Assembly (NCBI RefSeq): GCF_003013695.1
Contig: NZ_CP027792.1
Location: 2,500,501-2,564,500, forward strand
Origin: Pulveribacter suum
Lineage (GTDB): Bacteria; Pseudomonadota; Gammaproteobacteria; Burkholderiales; Burkholderiaceae_C
DNA: 64,000 nucleotides
Direction: 5' to 3'
Made by a program: the position numbers and the translations under genes. The number at the start of each line of letters is the position of its first letter. Within the stretch, counting starts at the first letter, position 1. Below, in pieces: positions 46,748 to 56,604 of the stretch. The notes under the pieces are model-generated. The model was not told where the DNA came from. It saw only the letters and a program-made list of their open reading frames with translations, and searched no databases.

Positions 46748-47553
46748 TGCTGTACGACGTGAACGGCGCCAGCGCCTACTGCTACACCGGTGGCCGCGCT
46801 TTCGACGCGGCAAAGCCCACGGTGGTCTTCATCCATGGCGTGCTGGGCGACCACAGCGTCTGGGCCTGGCAAAGCCGCTACCTGGCCACGCACGGCTGGA
46901 ACGTGCTGGCCGTCGATCTGCCCGGCCACGGCCGCAGCGGCGGCGAGGCGCCCAAGAGCGTCGAGCAGGCGGCGGACTTCATCGCCGCGCTGCTGGACGC
47001 GGCGGGCGTGCAACGGGCCGCCCTCGTCGGCCACAGCTGGGGCTCGCTGATCGCGCTGGAGACCGCCGCGCGCCTCACCGAGCGCATCAGCCACCTGGTG
47101 CTGGTCGGCACGGCCTACCCGATGAAGGTCTCGCCCGCGCTCATCCAGGCCTCGCGGGACACGCCCGAGGCGGCCCTGAAGATGATCAACGTGTTCTCGC
47201 GCAGCACGCTGGCGCCGCCCACGGGCGCGGGCTTGTGGGTCTATGGCGCGGGCATGGCCTTGGGGCGGCGCGTGCTGCAGGGCAACCGCGAGGCCAACGT
47301 GTTCCACCGCGGCTTTGTCGCCTGCGACAGCTACAGCGGCGGCGAGGCGGCGATCGCCGCCATCCAGTGCCCGGTGCTGTTCGCCCTGGGCAGCAAGGAC
47401 CAGATGACCTCGCCGCGCGCGGCGAAGGGGCTGATCGACGGCGCGCGCGCGGCCGGCAAGCAGGTGCAGGTGGCGCACCTGCCCGTGGGCCATAACCAGA
47501 TGACCGAGGCGCCGCACGAGACGCTCATCGCCATCCGCGACTTCCTGGCCTGA
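46747..47553 (+). CDS. Alpha/beta hydrolase
   Basis: A 268-residue alpha/beta hydrolase: HGVLGDHSVW (oxyanion region), nucleophile elbow GHSWGS, and the catalytic His in VGHNQMTEAPH near the C-terminus. No signal peptide. The substrate is unknown. It is coupled to metY (TGATG), so a role near sulfur amino-acid metabolism is possible, for example on an acylhomoserine, but this is conjecture. Confidence 0.85.
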
Positions 47554-47617
47554 AAAGCTGCGGGACAAAGCCGCGGTGGCCACGGCCGCTGCCGCTTTGC
47601 CGCCACAATCGCGCCCC

Positions 47618-48643
47618 ATGCCTGCTGCTGCTTCTCCCGCCCCTACCGCTCCCTCCACTGCCATCTTGCTGTGCAACCTGGGCACGCCGGACGCCCCCAC
47701 GGCGCCGGCGCTGCGCCGCTACCTGGCGCAGTTCCTGGGCGACCCGCGCGTGGTCGAGATACCCCGCCTGGTGTGGTGGCCCATCCTGCACGGGATCATC
47801 CTGCGCATCCGGCCGGCCAAGTCGGCCGCCAAGTACGCCACCATCTGGACGCCCGAGGGCTCGCCCCTGGCCGTGTGGACCGCCAAGCAGGCACTGATGC
47901 TGCGCGGCTGGCTGGGCCAGGCGCGCCTGGCCGTGCGCGTGCAGCACGCCATGCGCTACGGCCAGCCGGCCATCGGCGCACAGCTCAAGGCCTTGCAGGA
48001 AGCCGGCGTGCAGCGCGTGCTGGTGCTGCCGCTGTACCCGCAGTATTCGAGCACCACCACGGCCAGCGTGTTCGATGACGTGGCGGCCTGGGTCAAGCGC
48101 TCGCGCGTGTATCCCGAGCTGCGCTTCGTCAACGGCTACCACGACCACCCCGCCTACATCGCCGCGCTCGAAAAAAGCGTGCGCGCCCACTGGCAGCGCG
48201 AGGGCGGCCCGGCCGAGCGGCTGGTAATGAGCTTTCACGGCATCCCCGATCGCAACGTGCGCCTGGGCGACCCGTATGCCGAGCAGTGCCGCACCACGGC
48301 CCGGCTGCTGGCGCAGGCGCTGGGCCTGTCCGAGCAGCAGTGGCAGCTCACCTTCCAGTCGCGCTTTGGCAAGGCCCGCTGGCTGGAGCCCTACACCGAG
48401 CCCACCCTGGTCGCCCTGGCGCAGGCCGGCATGCGCCGCGTGGACGTGATGTGCCCCGGCTTCACCGGCGACTGCCTGGAGACGCTGGAGGAGATCAACC
48501 AGGAGGCGCGCCACGCCTTCATGGAAGCGGGCGGCAAGGAGTTCCGCTACATCCCCTGCCTGAACGACGACGCGGCGTGGATCACCGCGCTGTCGCAGAT
48601 CGCACAGCAGCATCTGGCGGGCTGGCCGTTGGCGGCAGGCTGA
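47618..48643 (+). CDS. hemH: Ferrochelatase
   Basis: A 341-residue enzyme inserting iron into protoporphyrin IX. It has ILLCNLGTPDAPT, LPLYPQYSSTTTASVFD, the catalytic His in MSFHGIPDR, and VMCPGFTGDCLETLEEI with family-typical acidic residues. The ATG at 47618 was chosen over a GTG 14 codons upstream; the N-terminal Pro/Ala stretch is not conserved. A dispersed-repeat copy starts directly after the stop. Confidence 0.96.
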   Translation: MPAAASPAPTAPSTAILLCNLGTPDAPTAPALRRYLAQFLGDPRVVEIPRLVWWPILHGIILRIRPAKSAAKYATIWTPEGSPLAVWTAKQALMLRGWLGQARLAVRVQHAMRYGQPAIGAQLKALQEAGVQRVLVLPLYPQYSSTTTASVFDDVAAWVKRSRVYPELRFVNGYHDHPAYIAALEKSVRAHWQREGGPAERLVMSFHGIPDRNVRLGDPYAEQCRTTARLLAQALGLSEQQWQLTFQSRFGKARWLEPYTEPTLVALAQAGMRRVDVMCPGFTGDCLETLEEINQEARHAFMEAGGKEFRYIPCLNDDAAWITALSQIAQQHLAGWPLAAG

Positions 48644-48644
48644 G

Positions 48645-48692
48645 AGCCAAAACAGCCTCTGACGCTTGCCAGTCAAGCGCTGGCAGCTCCTT
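48645..48692 (+). repeat. Dispersed palindromic repeat, copy 6
   Basis: AAAACAGCCTCTGACGCTTG, CCAGT, CAAGCGCTGGCAGCT, followed by a T/A-rich end. Intergenic, directly after hemH. Confidence 0.75.
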
Positions 48693-48766
48693 ATTCGATA
48701 GCGCTCTGGGCGTCAGGGACGGCGCCGCGGCCAGGGCGGCGCAGGCACCATGCAAAAATTGCCGCG

Positions 48767-49213
48767 ATGACCGCCCTCCCCCTCCCATCCATGCGCCTGG
48801 ACAAATGGCTGTGGTGCGCGCGCTTTTACAAGACGCGCGGCCTGGCCGTCGATGAAATCAGCCGCGGCCGCGTCACCGTGAATGGCCAGCTGGCCAAGGC
48901 CGCGCGCGAGCTGCGCCCCGGCGACACGGTGGCACTGCGCCAGGGCCACGTGGCCCGCACGGTGGTGGTGCGCGCCTTGAGCAACCTGCGCGGGCCGGCG
49001 CCGGTGGCGCAGCAGCTGTACGAGGAAACACCTGAGAGCATCGCGGCGCGCGAGCAGGCGGCGCAGGCGCAGCGCCTGGCGCCGGAGCCGGCGGACGGGC
49101 TGCGCGATGGCCGGCCGACCAAGCGGGACCGGCGCAGCATGGACGAGCTGCGCGGCGGCTGGGGCGACCGCTGGAGTGCGTCGGTGGACGACGCGCCACC
49201 ACGGAATGCTTGA
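48767..49213 (+). CDS. hslR: S4-domain RNA-binding heat shock protein Hsp15-like
   Basis: A 148-residue protein with an S4 domain: RLDKWLWCARFYKTRGLAVD, then GRVTVNGQLAKAARELRPGD. The basic C-terminal tail (KRDRRSMDELRG) is typical of HslR/Hsp15, which recycles stalled 50S-nascent-chain complexes. Lies between hemH and the DUF1643 gene. Confidence 0.9.
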   Translation: MTALPLPSMRLDKWLWCARFYKTRGLAVDEISRGRVTVNGQLAKAARELRPGDTVALRQGHVARTVVVRALSNLRGPAPVAQQLYEETPESIAAREQAAQAQRLAPEPADGLRDGRPTKRDRRSMDELRGGWGDRWSASVDDAPPRNA

Positions 49214-49278
49214 AAGCAAACCCCCGCAGCGACAGCTTGTACAGGCCAGCTCCGACGATCCGGAAGAAAAACCGACAG

Positions 49279-49836
49279 ATGTTCAGACACTCCACCGCAG
49301 CAATCGGAGCTGCCGCCCCGCTTCCTACAGGAATCGTTGACCCGTTGGTCGCGCAGCGCACGATCTTCAGCGCAGACAGAACCCACCGTTTCACCCTCTT
49401 TCGGCACTGGGGTGACACAACAGATTACGCCTGCGCAATTAGCATGAACCCTTCGGGCGCAGCGGAGGACGTGGGTGACCGCACTGTCGATGGCATGGTG
49501 CGTCGAGCCCGAAACCACTGGGGCGTTGGCGCGTATTACCAACTCAACGTGATGTCGCTGCGCGGTACATATTCGGCAGACTTGGCGAGGGCAGCCGTGA
49601 TCAACCTTCCCGAGAACGATGAATGGATCCACCGTATCGCGGCAGGCGCAAGAATCGTTGTGGTGAGTTGGGGCGACGCGGGTCACGCATCAGGCCGCGG
49701 CATGGCGGTGGAAAAAATTTTGCGTGAGGTGTGCAACCCGTCGAAAGTCTTCTGCTTCGGTCGAAACAAGAGCGGCGCGCCAGTACATCCGCTCTATCAA
49801 CGCGACGATGCGCCCTTGCTGCCTTACTTCACATAG
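49279..49836 (+). CDS. DUF1643-domain protein
   Basis: A protein of about 185 residues matching DUF1643: FTLFRHWGDTTDYACAISMN, NPSGAAEDVGDRTVDGMVRR, and a later VVVSWGDAGHASGRG, with KVFCFGRNKSGAPVHPLY at the end. Function is unknown; the family is often carried on phages, integrons and islands. Base composition is visibly lower in G+C than hslR and the prp genes on either side, which suggests transfer. An in-frame TTG at 49210 would add 23 residues; no clear ribosome site decides it. Confidence 0.8.
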   Translation: MFRHSTAAIGAAAPLPTGIVDPLVAQRTIFSADRTHRFTLFRHWGDTTDYACAISMNPSGAAEDVGDRTVDGMVRRARNHWGVGAYYQLNVMSLRGTYSADLARAAVINLPENDEWIHRIAAGARIVVVSWGDAGHASGRGMAVEKILREVCNPSKVFCFGRNKSGAPVHPLYQRDDAPLLPYFT

Positions 49837-49908
49837 CCTCCATTTCCGGCGATGCATGACTTCCAGTCCATGCTCAGGCAAGCGCTGCCAGCTATGCAGT
49901 CAACAGCA

Positions 49909-51363
49909 TCACCCCGCCCCGTACGGCGCGAGACTGCTCCGATCCTCGCTCACCTGCAGCGCCTGCCCGATCGGCGGGAACGCCCGCTGCGGGCACGCCG
50001 GGCGTTCGCAGACCTTGCAGCCCATGCCGATCGGCACATAGGCCGCCGCATCGCCCAGGTCCAGCCCGCGCCCATAGACCAGGGCGCCTGCGTGCTGCAC
50101 GTCGCAGCCCAGCGCCACCGAGAACTGCCGGGCCGGCGCGCCCCAGCCGCCCGCGCTGCGCGTGACGGTGCGGGCGATCCACAGGTAAGACCTTCCGTCG
50201 GGCATGCGCGCCAGCTGGCGCACGATGCGCCCGGGCTGGGCGAAGGCCTCGTACACGTTCCACAGCGGGCAGGTGCCGCCGATCTTGCTGAAGTGAAAGT
50301 GCGTGGCCGACTGGCGCTTGCTGATGTTGCCCGCCCGGTCCACGCGGATAAAGAAGAACGGCACCCCGCGCGCGCCTGCGCGTTGCAGCGTGGACAGGCG
50401 GTGGCACACGGTCTCAAAGCCCACGCCGAAGCGCTGCGCCAGCCGCTCGATGTCGTAGTGCAGCGCTTCGGCCGCGCGCAGAAAGTGCGTGTAGGGCAGC
50501 AGCAGCGCGCCGGCGAAGTAGTTGGCCAGGCCGATGCGCGCCAGCGACTGCGCCGCCTCGCCGCTCAGGCTGGCGCCCTGCACGGTGTGCGTCAGCTCCT
50601 GCTCCACCTCTAAAAAGGCCAGCTGCGTCGCCATCTGGAAGGCGCGCTGCGCGGGCAGCAGGCCGGGCCCCAGGTGCAGCACGCGAGCCTGCGCATCGAA
50701 GCGCCGCAGCGCGGCGCCGCCCTCCTGGCCGGGCGCGGCGTCAGGCAGCAGGGCCACGCGCACGCCGTGGGCGGCTTGCAGGCGCTCGGCCAGGGCGGTG
50801 TCGCTCACGCGCTCGGGCAGGCGCCACTTTGCAGCCAATCTTTCAGCCGCGTCGTCCAGCGGCGCGATGTGGTTGTGCTGCGAGAAAAAGAAGTCGCGCA
50901 CCTGCTCGAAGGCCATGGGCGGCGGGGCGTGCAGCGAGGCGGCCGCAGCGCCCGGGCGGCCCGCCTCCAGGTGCTGCGACAGCGCGGCCAGGCGCTCGCC
51001 CTGCTCGCGCCGGCTGCGGTGCAGGGCCAGCAGCGTGCGGGCAACGGCCGGCATGTTGGCGGCCAGCTCGCGCACCTCGGCCAGCGACACGGCGTCCTGC
51101 GGCTGGGCGCTGGCCAGTTCGGTGAACACGTCGCGCAGGCCGGCGACCAGGCGCGCCTCGTCGTCGTCGGAAAAGCGCTGCACATCCACGCCGAAGACGG
51201 CGTTGATTTTCAAAAGGACGGGCACCGTGAGCGGGCGCTGGTTCTGCTCGATCTGGTTCAGGTAGCTGGCCGACAGATCCAGCGCGCGCGCCAGCGCCAC
51301 CTGGGTCAGGCCGCGCTCTTCGCGCAGGCGGCGCAGGCGCACGCCCATGAAGGTCTTTTTCAT
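49909..51363 (-). CDS. ScfR/RamB-type XRE regulator of the methylcitrate genes
   Basis: A 484-residue regulator of the short-chain fatty acyl (ScfR) type: an N-terminal XRE HTH (LRRLREERGLTQVALARALD, LSASYLNQIEQNQRPLTV), a degenerate ImmA/IrrE-like domain in the middle, and the DUF2083 C-terminus with GCKVCERPACPQRAFP. In other bacteria such proteins sense propionyl- or short-chain acyl-CoA and control prp/glyoxylate genes. It is divergent from prpC, with TTCGCAA-type repeats between them. The start MKKTFMGVRLRRLR was chosen from the HTH. Confidence 0.87.
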   Translation of the reverse strand: MKKTFMGVRLRRLREERGLTQVALARALDLSASYLNQIEQNQRPLTVPVLLKINAVFGVDVQRFSDDDEARLVAGLRDVFTELASAQPQDAVSLAEVRELAANMPAVARTLLALHRSRREQGERLAALSQHLEAGRPGAAAASLHAPPPMAFEQVRDFFFSQHNHIAPLDDAAERLAAKWRLPERVSDTALAERLQAAHGVRVALLPDAAPGQEGGAALRRFDAQARVLHLGPGLLPAQRAFQMATQLAFLEVEQELTHTVQGASLSGEAAQSLARIGLANYFAGALLLPYTHFLRAAEALHYDIERLAQRFGVGFETVCHRLSTLQRAGARGVPFFFIRVDRAGNISKRQSATHFHFSKIGGTCPLWNVYEAFAQPGRIVRQLARMPDGRSYLWIARTVTRSAGGWGAPARQFSVALGCDVQHAGALVYGRGLDLGDAAAYVPIGMGCKVCERPACPQRAFPPIGQALQVSEDRSSLAPYGAG

Positions 51364-51373
51364 CGATGTTTTC

Positions 51374-51475
51374 TTCGCAAGATTCGCAAATTTGAGGCCA
51401 TGCCTTTGCATTCCTACGCCAATTCAGGCCTCGTGCGGGAGCGCCATTGTGCGTAGATTGCGAAGCATGGCAAAC
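51374..51475. promoter_or_regulatory. Operator region between the ScfR-type regulator and prpC
   Basis: TTCGCAA occurs at 51374-51380 and again at 51383-51390 (with an extra A), and its complement TTGCGAA at 51458-51464; TTTGCA at 51405-51410 and GGCAAACC near 51470 are relatives. They resemble the TTTGCAAA-like sites of RamB/ScfR proteins and flank both start codons. Confidence 0.55.
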
Positions 51476-51507
51476 CTTGCCGCCACACCCACGGAGACCC
51501 CTGACCC

Positions 51508-52686
51508 ATGAGCACCATCCTGAGCGCCAGCCCCACGCCCCTTGCAACGCCCGCCCTGCGGCCCAAGAAATCCGTCGCCCTCTCGGGCGTCACGGCCGGC
51601 AACACCGCCCTGTGCACCGTGGGCCGCACCGGCAACGACCTGCACTACCGCGGCTACGACATCCTGGACATCGCCGAGGTGTGCGAGTTCGAGGAAATCG
51701 CCCACCTGCTGGTGCATGGCAAGCTGCCCACGCGCGCCGAACTGGCCGCCTACAAGGCTAGGCTGCGCGCCCTGCGCGGCCTGCCCGCGGGCGTCAAGGC
51801 CGCGCTGGAGCAGCTGCCCGCCGCCAGCCACCCCATGGACGTGATGCGCACGGGCGTATCCGCCCTGGGCTGCGCGCTGCCCGAAAAAGACGACCACAAC
51901 CTGCCCGGCAGCCGCGACATCGCCGACCGGCTGATGGCCTGCCTTGGCTCCATGCTGCTGTACTGGTGGCACTTCAGCCATGGCGGCCGGCGCATCGAGG
52001 TGCAGACCGATGACGACTGCATCGGCGGACACTTTTTGCACCTGTTGCACGGCACGCGCGCGCCCGGCAGCTGGGTGCGCGCCATGCACACATCGCTGAA
52101 CCTGTATGCCGAGCACGAGTTCAACGCCTCCACCTTCGCCGCGCGGGTGATCGCCGGCACCGGCAGCGACGTGTACTCGGCCATCGCCGGCGCCATCGGC
52201 GCGCTACGCGGCCCCAAGCACGGCGGGGCGAACGAAGTGGCGTTCGAGGTGCAAAAGCGCTACGACAACCCGGATGAGGCGGAAGCCGACATTCGCCAGC
52301 GCGTGCACAACAAGGAGGTGGTGATCGGCTTCGGCCACCCGGTCTATACGGTGAGCGATCCGCGCAACGCCGTCATCAAGGGCGTGGCCCGGCGCCTGTC
52401 CGAGGAGGCCGGCTCGATGAAGATGTACGGCGTCGCCGAGCGGCTGGAAGCCGTCATGTGGGAGGAAAAGCGCATGTTCCCCAACCTGGACTGGTTCAGC
52501 GCCGTGAGCTACCACATGATGCAGGTGCCCACCGCCCTGTTCACGCCGCTGTTCGTCATCGCGCGCACCAGCGGCTGGGCGGCGCACGTGATCGAGCAGC
52601 GCATCGACAACAAGATCATCCGCCCCAGCGCCCACTACACCGGGCCGCAGGACCAGCGCTTCGTGCCCATCGACGAACGCCTGTGA
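51508..52686 (+). CDS. prpC: 2-methylcitrate synthase
   Basis: A 392-residue citrate synthase-family enzyme condensing propionyl-CoA with oxaloacetate. It has [41 protein letters not shown] (His), [10 protein letters not shown], and [13 protein letters not shown], which mark the PrpC subfamily. It is the first gene of the prpC-acnD-prpF-prpB unit and is controlled from the divergent ScfR-type gene. Confidence 0.94.
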   Translation: MSTILSASPTPLATPALRPKKSVALSGVTAGNTALCTVGRTGNDLHYRGYDILDIAEVCEFEEIAHLLVHGKLPTRAELAAYKARLRALRGLPAGVKAALEQLPAASHPMDVMRTGVSALGCALPEKDDHNLPGSRDIADRLMACLGSMLLYWWHFSHGGRRIEVQTDDDCIGGHFLHLLHGTRAPGSWVRAMHTSLNLYAEHEFNASTFAARVIAGTGSDVYSAIAGAIGALRGPKHGGANEVAFEVQKRYDNPDEAEADIRQRVHNKEVVIGFGHPVYTVSDPRNAVIKGVARRLSEEAGSMKMYGVAERLEAVMWEEKRMFPNLDWFSAVSYHMMQVPTALFTPLFVIARTSGWAAHVIEQRIDNKIIRPSAHYTGPQDQRFVPIDERL

Positions 52687-52706
52687 CCGCGCGAAGCCCT
52701 CTGCCC

Positions 52707-55394
52707 ATGACGAACGACAACCGCTACCGCAAGCCCCTGCCCGGCACCGCCCTGCACTACTTTGACGCGCGCGCCGCCGTCGAAGACCTGGCGCCCGGCG
52801 CCTGGGCCGGCCTGCCCTACACCGCCCGCGTGCACGCGGAAAACCTGGTGCGCCGCGCCGATGCCGCACATCGGAATGGCTACCTGCGCCAGCTGATCGA
52901 GCGCCGGCGCGATGCCGACTTTCCGTGGTGGCCGGTGCGCGTGGTGTGCCACGACATCCTGGGGCAGACGGCGCTGGTCGATCTGGCCGGCCTGCGCGAC
53001 GCCATTGCCGCCGCCGGGGGCGACCCGGCGCAGGTCAACCCGGTGGTGCCGGTGCAGCTGATCGTGGACCACTCGCTGGCCGTGGAGTGCGGCGGGTTCG
53101 AGCCGGATGCCTTCGCCAGGAACCGCGCCATCGAGGACCGGCGCAACGAGGACCGTTTCCACTTCATCGACTGGTGCCAGCAGGCCTTTGCCAACGTCGA
53201 TGTCATCCCGGCGGGCAACGGGATCATGCACCAGATCAACCTGGAAAAAATGTCGCCCGTGGCCTGTGTGCAGGGCGGCGAGGTCTTCCCCGACACCTGC
53301 GTGGGCACCGACAGCCACACGCCGCACGTCGATGCGCTGGGCGTGATCGCGGTGGGCGTGGGCGGGCTGGAGGCCGAGACCGTGATGCTGGGCCGGCCCT
53401 CGTGGATGCGCCTGCCCGAGATCGTCGGCGTGCAGCTCACTGGGCGGCGCCCGCCGGGCATCACCGCCACCGACATCGTGCTGGCGCTGACCGAGTTTTT
53501 GCGCCAGCAAAAGGTGGTCGGCGCCTACCTCGAATTTTTCGGCGGCGGCGCGCGCTCCCTGACCATCGGCGACCGCGCGACCATCTCCAACATGTGTCCG
53601 GAATACGGCGCCACTGCCGCCCTGTTCGCCATCGACGAGCAGACGCTGCAGTACCTGCGCCTGACCGGGCGCGATGAGCAGCAGGTGCAGCTGGTGGACA
53701 ACTACGCCCGCGCCGCCGGCCTGTGGGCGGATGCGCTGGCGCAGGTGCAGTACGAGCGCGTCTTGCATTTCGACCTCTCCAGCGTCGAGCGCAACCTGGC
53801 CGGACCGTCGAACCCCCACCGGCGCCTGCCCACCGCGCAGCTGGCCGAGCGCAGCATCGCGGTCGGTCTGGACAAGGCCCGCGCCGAAGAAGCGCAGGGC
53901 CTGATGCCCGATGGCGCCGTGATCATTGCCGCCATCACCAGCTGCACCAACACCAGCAACCCGCGCAACGTGATCGCCGCGGCGCTGCTGGCGCGCAACG
54001 CGCGGCGGCTGGGCTTGCAGCGCAAGCCCTGGGTCAAGACGTCGCTGGCGCCCGGCTCGCGCGCGGTCGAGCTGTATCTGCAGGAAGCCGGCCTGCTCGC
54101 TGACCTGGAAGCGCTGGGCTTTGGCATCGTCGGCTTCGCCTGCACCACCTGCAACGGCATGAGCGGTGCGCTCGATCCCGCCATCCAGCAGGAGATCGTT
54201 CAGCGCAACCTCTACACCACGGCCGTGCTTTCGGGCAACCGCAACTTCGACGGGCGCATCCATCCGTATGCGAAGCAGGCCTTCCTGGCCTCGCCGCCGC
54301 TGGTCGTGGCCTACGCGCTGGCCGGCACCATCCGCTTCGACATCGAGCGCGACGTGCTGGGCGTGGCGGATGGCCGCGAAGTGCGCCTGCGCGACCTGTG
54401 GCCCAGCGATGAGGAGATCGACGCCGTGGTGGCCGCCGCCGTGCGGCCCGAGCACTACCGCGCGGTGTACGAGCCCATGTTTGCCATCCGCCCAGCCGGC
54501 GCCCGGCGCGCCGCGCCGCAATACGCCTGGCGAGCGCAGTCCACCTACATCCGCCGCCCGCCCTATTGGGACACCGAGGGCATAGGCGCCCTGGCCGCGC
54601 ACCCGCGCACGCTGCGGGGCCTGCGCCCGCTGGCCCTCCTGCCGGACAACATCACAACCGACCACCTCTCGCCCTCCAACGCCATCCTGGCGGACAGCGC
54701 GGCCGGCGAATACCTGGCGCGCATGGGCCTGCCGGAGGAGGATTTCAACTCCTACGCCACGCACCGCGGCGACCACCTGACGGCCCTGCGCGCCACCTTC
54801 GCCAACCCGACACTGAAGAACGAAATGGTGCGTGACGAAGCGGGCAACGTGCGCGCCGGCTCGCTCGCCCGTGTCGAGCCGGACGGCCAGGTCATGCGCA
54901 TGTGGGAGGCCATCGAGACTTATCTCTCGCGCCGCCAGCCGCTCGTCATCATTGCCGGCACCGACTACGGCCAGGGGTCGAGCCGCGACTGGGCGGCCAA
55001 GGGCGTGCGGCTGGCGGGCGTGGAGGTGGTCGTGGCCGAGGGCTTCGAGCGCATCCACCGCACCAACCTGATCGGCATGGGCGTACTGCCGCTGGAGTTT
55101 TTGCCCGGCACCACGCGGCACACGCTGGGGCTGGACGGCACGGAGGTGTTCGACGTGCAGGGCGACGTGCAGGCGGGCGGCACGCTGGCGCTGCTGGTGC
55201 GCCGGCGCAGCGGCGCCGTGCAGCGCGTGCCGGTGCGCTGCCGGCTGGACACGGCGGACGAAGTGGCGGTGTATGCAGCCGGCGGCGTGCTGCAACGCTT
55301 TGCGCAGGACTTCCTGGCCCGCTCGGCCGAGCGCAAGATTGAAGCAAAATCAGCCTCCAGCGCCCACCTATCAAGCGCCAGCAGCTATCAATAA
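52707..55394 (+). CDS. acnD: Fe/S-dependent 2-methylcitrate dehydratase AcnD
   Basis: An 895-residue aconitase-family enzyme; the iron-sulfur ligands are in ITSCTNTSNP and FACTTCNGMSG, and the swivel domain has GTDYGQGSSRDWAAKG. Neighbouring prpF shows that it is AcnD (2-methylcitrate to 2-methylaconitate) and not a TCA aconitase. The last 17 residues (from about 879, KSASSAHLSSASSYQ) are translated from a copy of the dispersed palindromic repeat, and its ATAAATG gives stop and prpF start. It begins 20 bases after prpC. Confidence 0.94.
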   Translation: MTNDNRYRKPLPGTALHYFDARAAVEDLAPGAWAGLPYTARVHAENLVRRADAAHRNGYLRQLIERRRDADFPWWPVRVVCHDILGQTALVDLAGLRDAIAAAGGDPAQVNPVVPVQLIVDHSLAVECGGFEPDAFARNRAIEDRRNEDRFHFIDWCQQAFANVDVIPAGNGIMHQINLEKMSPVACVQGGEVFPDTCVGTDSHTPHVDALGVIAVGVGGLEAETVMLGRPSWMRLPEIVGVQLTGRRPPGITATDIVLALTEFLRQQKVVGAYLEFFGGGARSLTIGDRATISNMCPEYGATAALFAIDEQTLQYLRLTGRDEQQVQLVDNYARAAGLWADALAQVQYERVLHFDLSSVERNLAGPSNPHRRLPTAQLAERSIAVGLDKARAEEAQGLMPDGAVIIAAITSCTNTSNPRNVIAAALLARNARRLGLQRKPWVKTSLAPGSRAVELYLQEAGLLADLEALGFGIVGFACTTCNGMSGALDPAIQQEIVQRNLYTTAVLSGNRNFDGRIHPYAKQAFLASPPLVVAYALAGTIRFDIERDVLGVADGREVRLRDLWPSDEEIDAVVAAAVRPEHYRAVYEPMFAIRPAGARRAAPQYAWRAQSTYIRRPPYWDTEGIGALAAHPRTLRGLRPLALLPDNITTDHLSPSNAILADSAAGEYLARMGLPEEDFNSYATHRGDHLTALRATFANPTLKNEMVRDEAGNVRAGSLARVEPDGQVMRMWEAIETYLSRRQPLVIIAGTDYGQGSSRDWAAKGVRLAGVEVVVAEGFERIHRTNLIGMGVLPLEFLPGTTRHTLGLDGTEVFDVQGDVQAGGTLALLVRRRSGAVQRVPVRCRLDTADEVAVYAAGGVLQRFAQDFLARSAERKIEAKSASSAHLSSASSYQ
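55341..55393 (+). repeat. Dispersed palindromic repeat, copy 7 (3' end of acnD)
   Basis: AAAATCAGCCTCCAGCGCCC, a short spacer, and TCAAGCGCCAGCAGCTATCA. It provides the last codons and stop of acnD. Confidence 0.75.
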
Positions 55395-56588
55395 ATGAGC
55401 AACAACAACACACTGCGCATCCCCGCCACGTATATGCGCGGGGGCACCAGCAAGGGCGTTTTCTTTCGCCTGGAAGACCTGCCCCCCGCCTGCCAGCAAC
55501 CCGGCCGCGCGCGCGACCGCTTCTTGCAGCGCGTGATCGGCAGCCCCGACCCTTACGGCAAGCAGGTGGACGGCATGGGCGGCGCCACGTCCAGCACCAG
55601 CAAGTGCGTGATCGTGAGCCGCAGCACGCGCGCCGACCACGACGTGGACTACCTCTACGGCCAGGTCGCCGTCGAGGACGACTTCGTGGACTGGTCGGGC
55701 AACTGCGGCAACCTCACCGCCGCCGCCGCTGCCTTCGCCCTGCACGCCGGCCTGGTGCCGCCCGAGCGCATCCCGCAGGACGGCGCCTGCACCGTGCGCA
55801 TCTGGCAGGCCAACATTGGCAAGACCATCCTGGCCCACGTGCCCGTCGCCGATGGCCAGGTGCAGGAGGCGGGCGGCTTCACGCTGGACGGCGTGGCCTC
55901 CCCGGCCGCCGAGATCGTGCTCGAATTCCTCGACCCCGCGCCCGAGGAGGAAGGCGCCAGCGGCGCCGTGCTGCCCACCGGCAACGCGCAGGACGTGCTC
56001 GACGTGCCCGGCATCGGCCGCTTCGTCGCCAGCTTCGTCAACGCCGGCATCCCCACCGTGTTCCTGAACGCGCACGAGCTGGGCTACACCGGCGCCGAGC
56101 TGCAACCCGCCATCAACGGCGACGCGGCGGCGCTGGCGCGGCTGGAGACCATCCGCGCCCACGCCGCCGTGCGCATGGGCCTGATTGCCGACGTGACCGA
56201 GGCCGCGCGCCGCCAGCACACGCCAAAAATCGCCTTCGTCGCGCCGCCGGCCGACTACACCGCATCCAGCGGCCGCCAAGTCGCGCAAGAGGACGTGGAC
56301 GTGCTCGTGCGCGCCCTGTCCATGGGCCGGCTGCACCACGCCATGATGGGCACGGCGGCCGTCGCAATCGCCACCGCAGCGGCCATTCCCGGCACGCTGG
56401 TCTGCCAGGCGGCGGGCGGCGCAGCGCGCACCCACGTCCGCCTGGGCCACCCCAGCGGCACCCTGCGCGTGGGCGCCGAGGTGCAGCAAGGCGCGGACGG
56501 CCAGTGGCAGGCGCGCAAGGCCGTCATGAGCCGCAGCGCCCGCATCCTGATGGAAGGCTGGGTGCGCGTGCCCGCCGGCAGCTTCTGA
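55395..56588 (+). CDS. prpF: 2-methylaconitate isomerase PrpF
   Basis: A 397-residue protein: RIPATYMRGGTSKGVFFRLE, YLYGQVAVEDDFVDWSGNCG and MMGTAAVAIATAAAIPGTL are PrpF signatures (two-domain diaminopimelate epimerase-like fold). It isomerises the AcnD product so that it can be used as 2-methyl-cis-aconitate. It starts on the base after the acnD stop. Confidence 0.95.
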   Translation: MSNNNTLRIPATYMRGGTSKGVFFRLEDLPPACQQPGRARDRFLQRVIGSPDPYGKQVDGMGGATSSTSKCVIVSRSTRADHDVDYLYGQVAVEDDFVDWSGNCGNLTAAAAAFALHAGLVPPERIPQDGACTVRIWQANIGKTILAHVPVADGQVQEAGGFTLDGVASPAAEIVLEFLDPAPEEEGASGAVLPTGNAQDVLDVPGIGRFVASFVNAGIPTVFLNAHELGYTGAELQPAINGDAAALARLETIRAHAAVRMGLIADVTEAARRQHTPKIAFVAPPADYTASSGRQVAQEDVDVLVRALSMGRLHHAMMGTAAVAIATAAAIPGTLVCQAAGGAARTHVRLGHPSGTLRVGAEVQQGADGQWQARKAVMSRSARILMEGWVRVPAGSF

Positions 56589-56604
56589 TTTTTCTGGACA
56601 CCCT

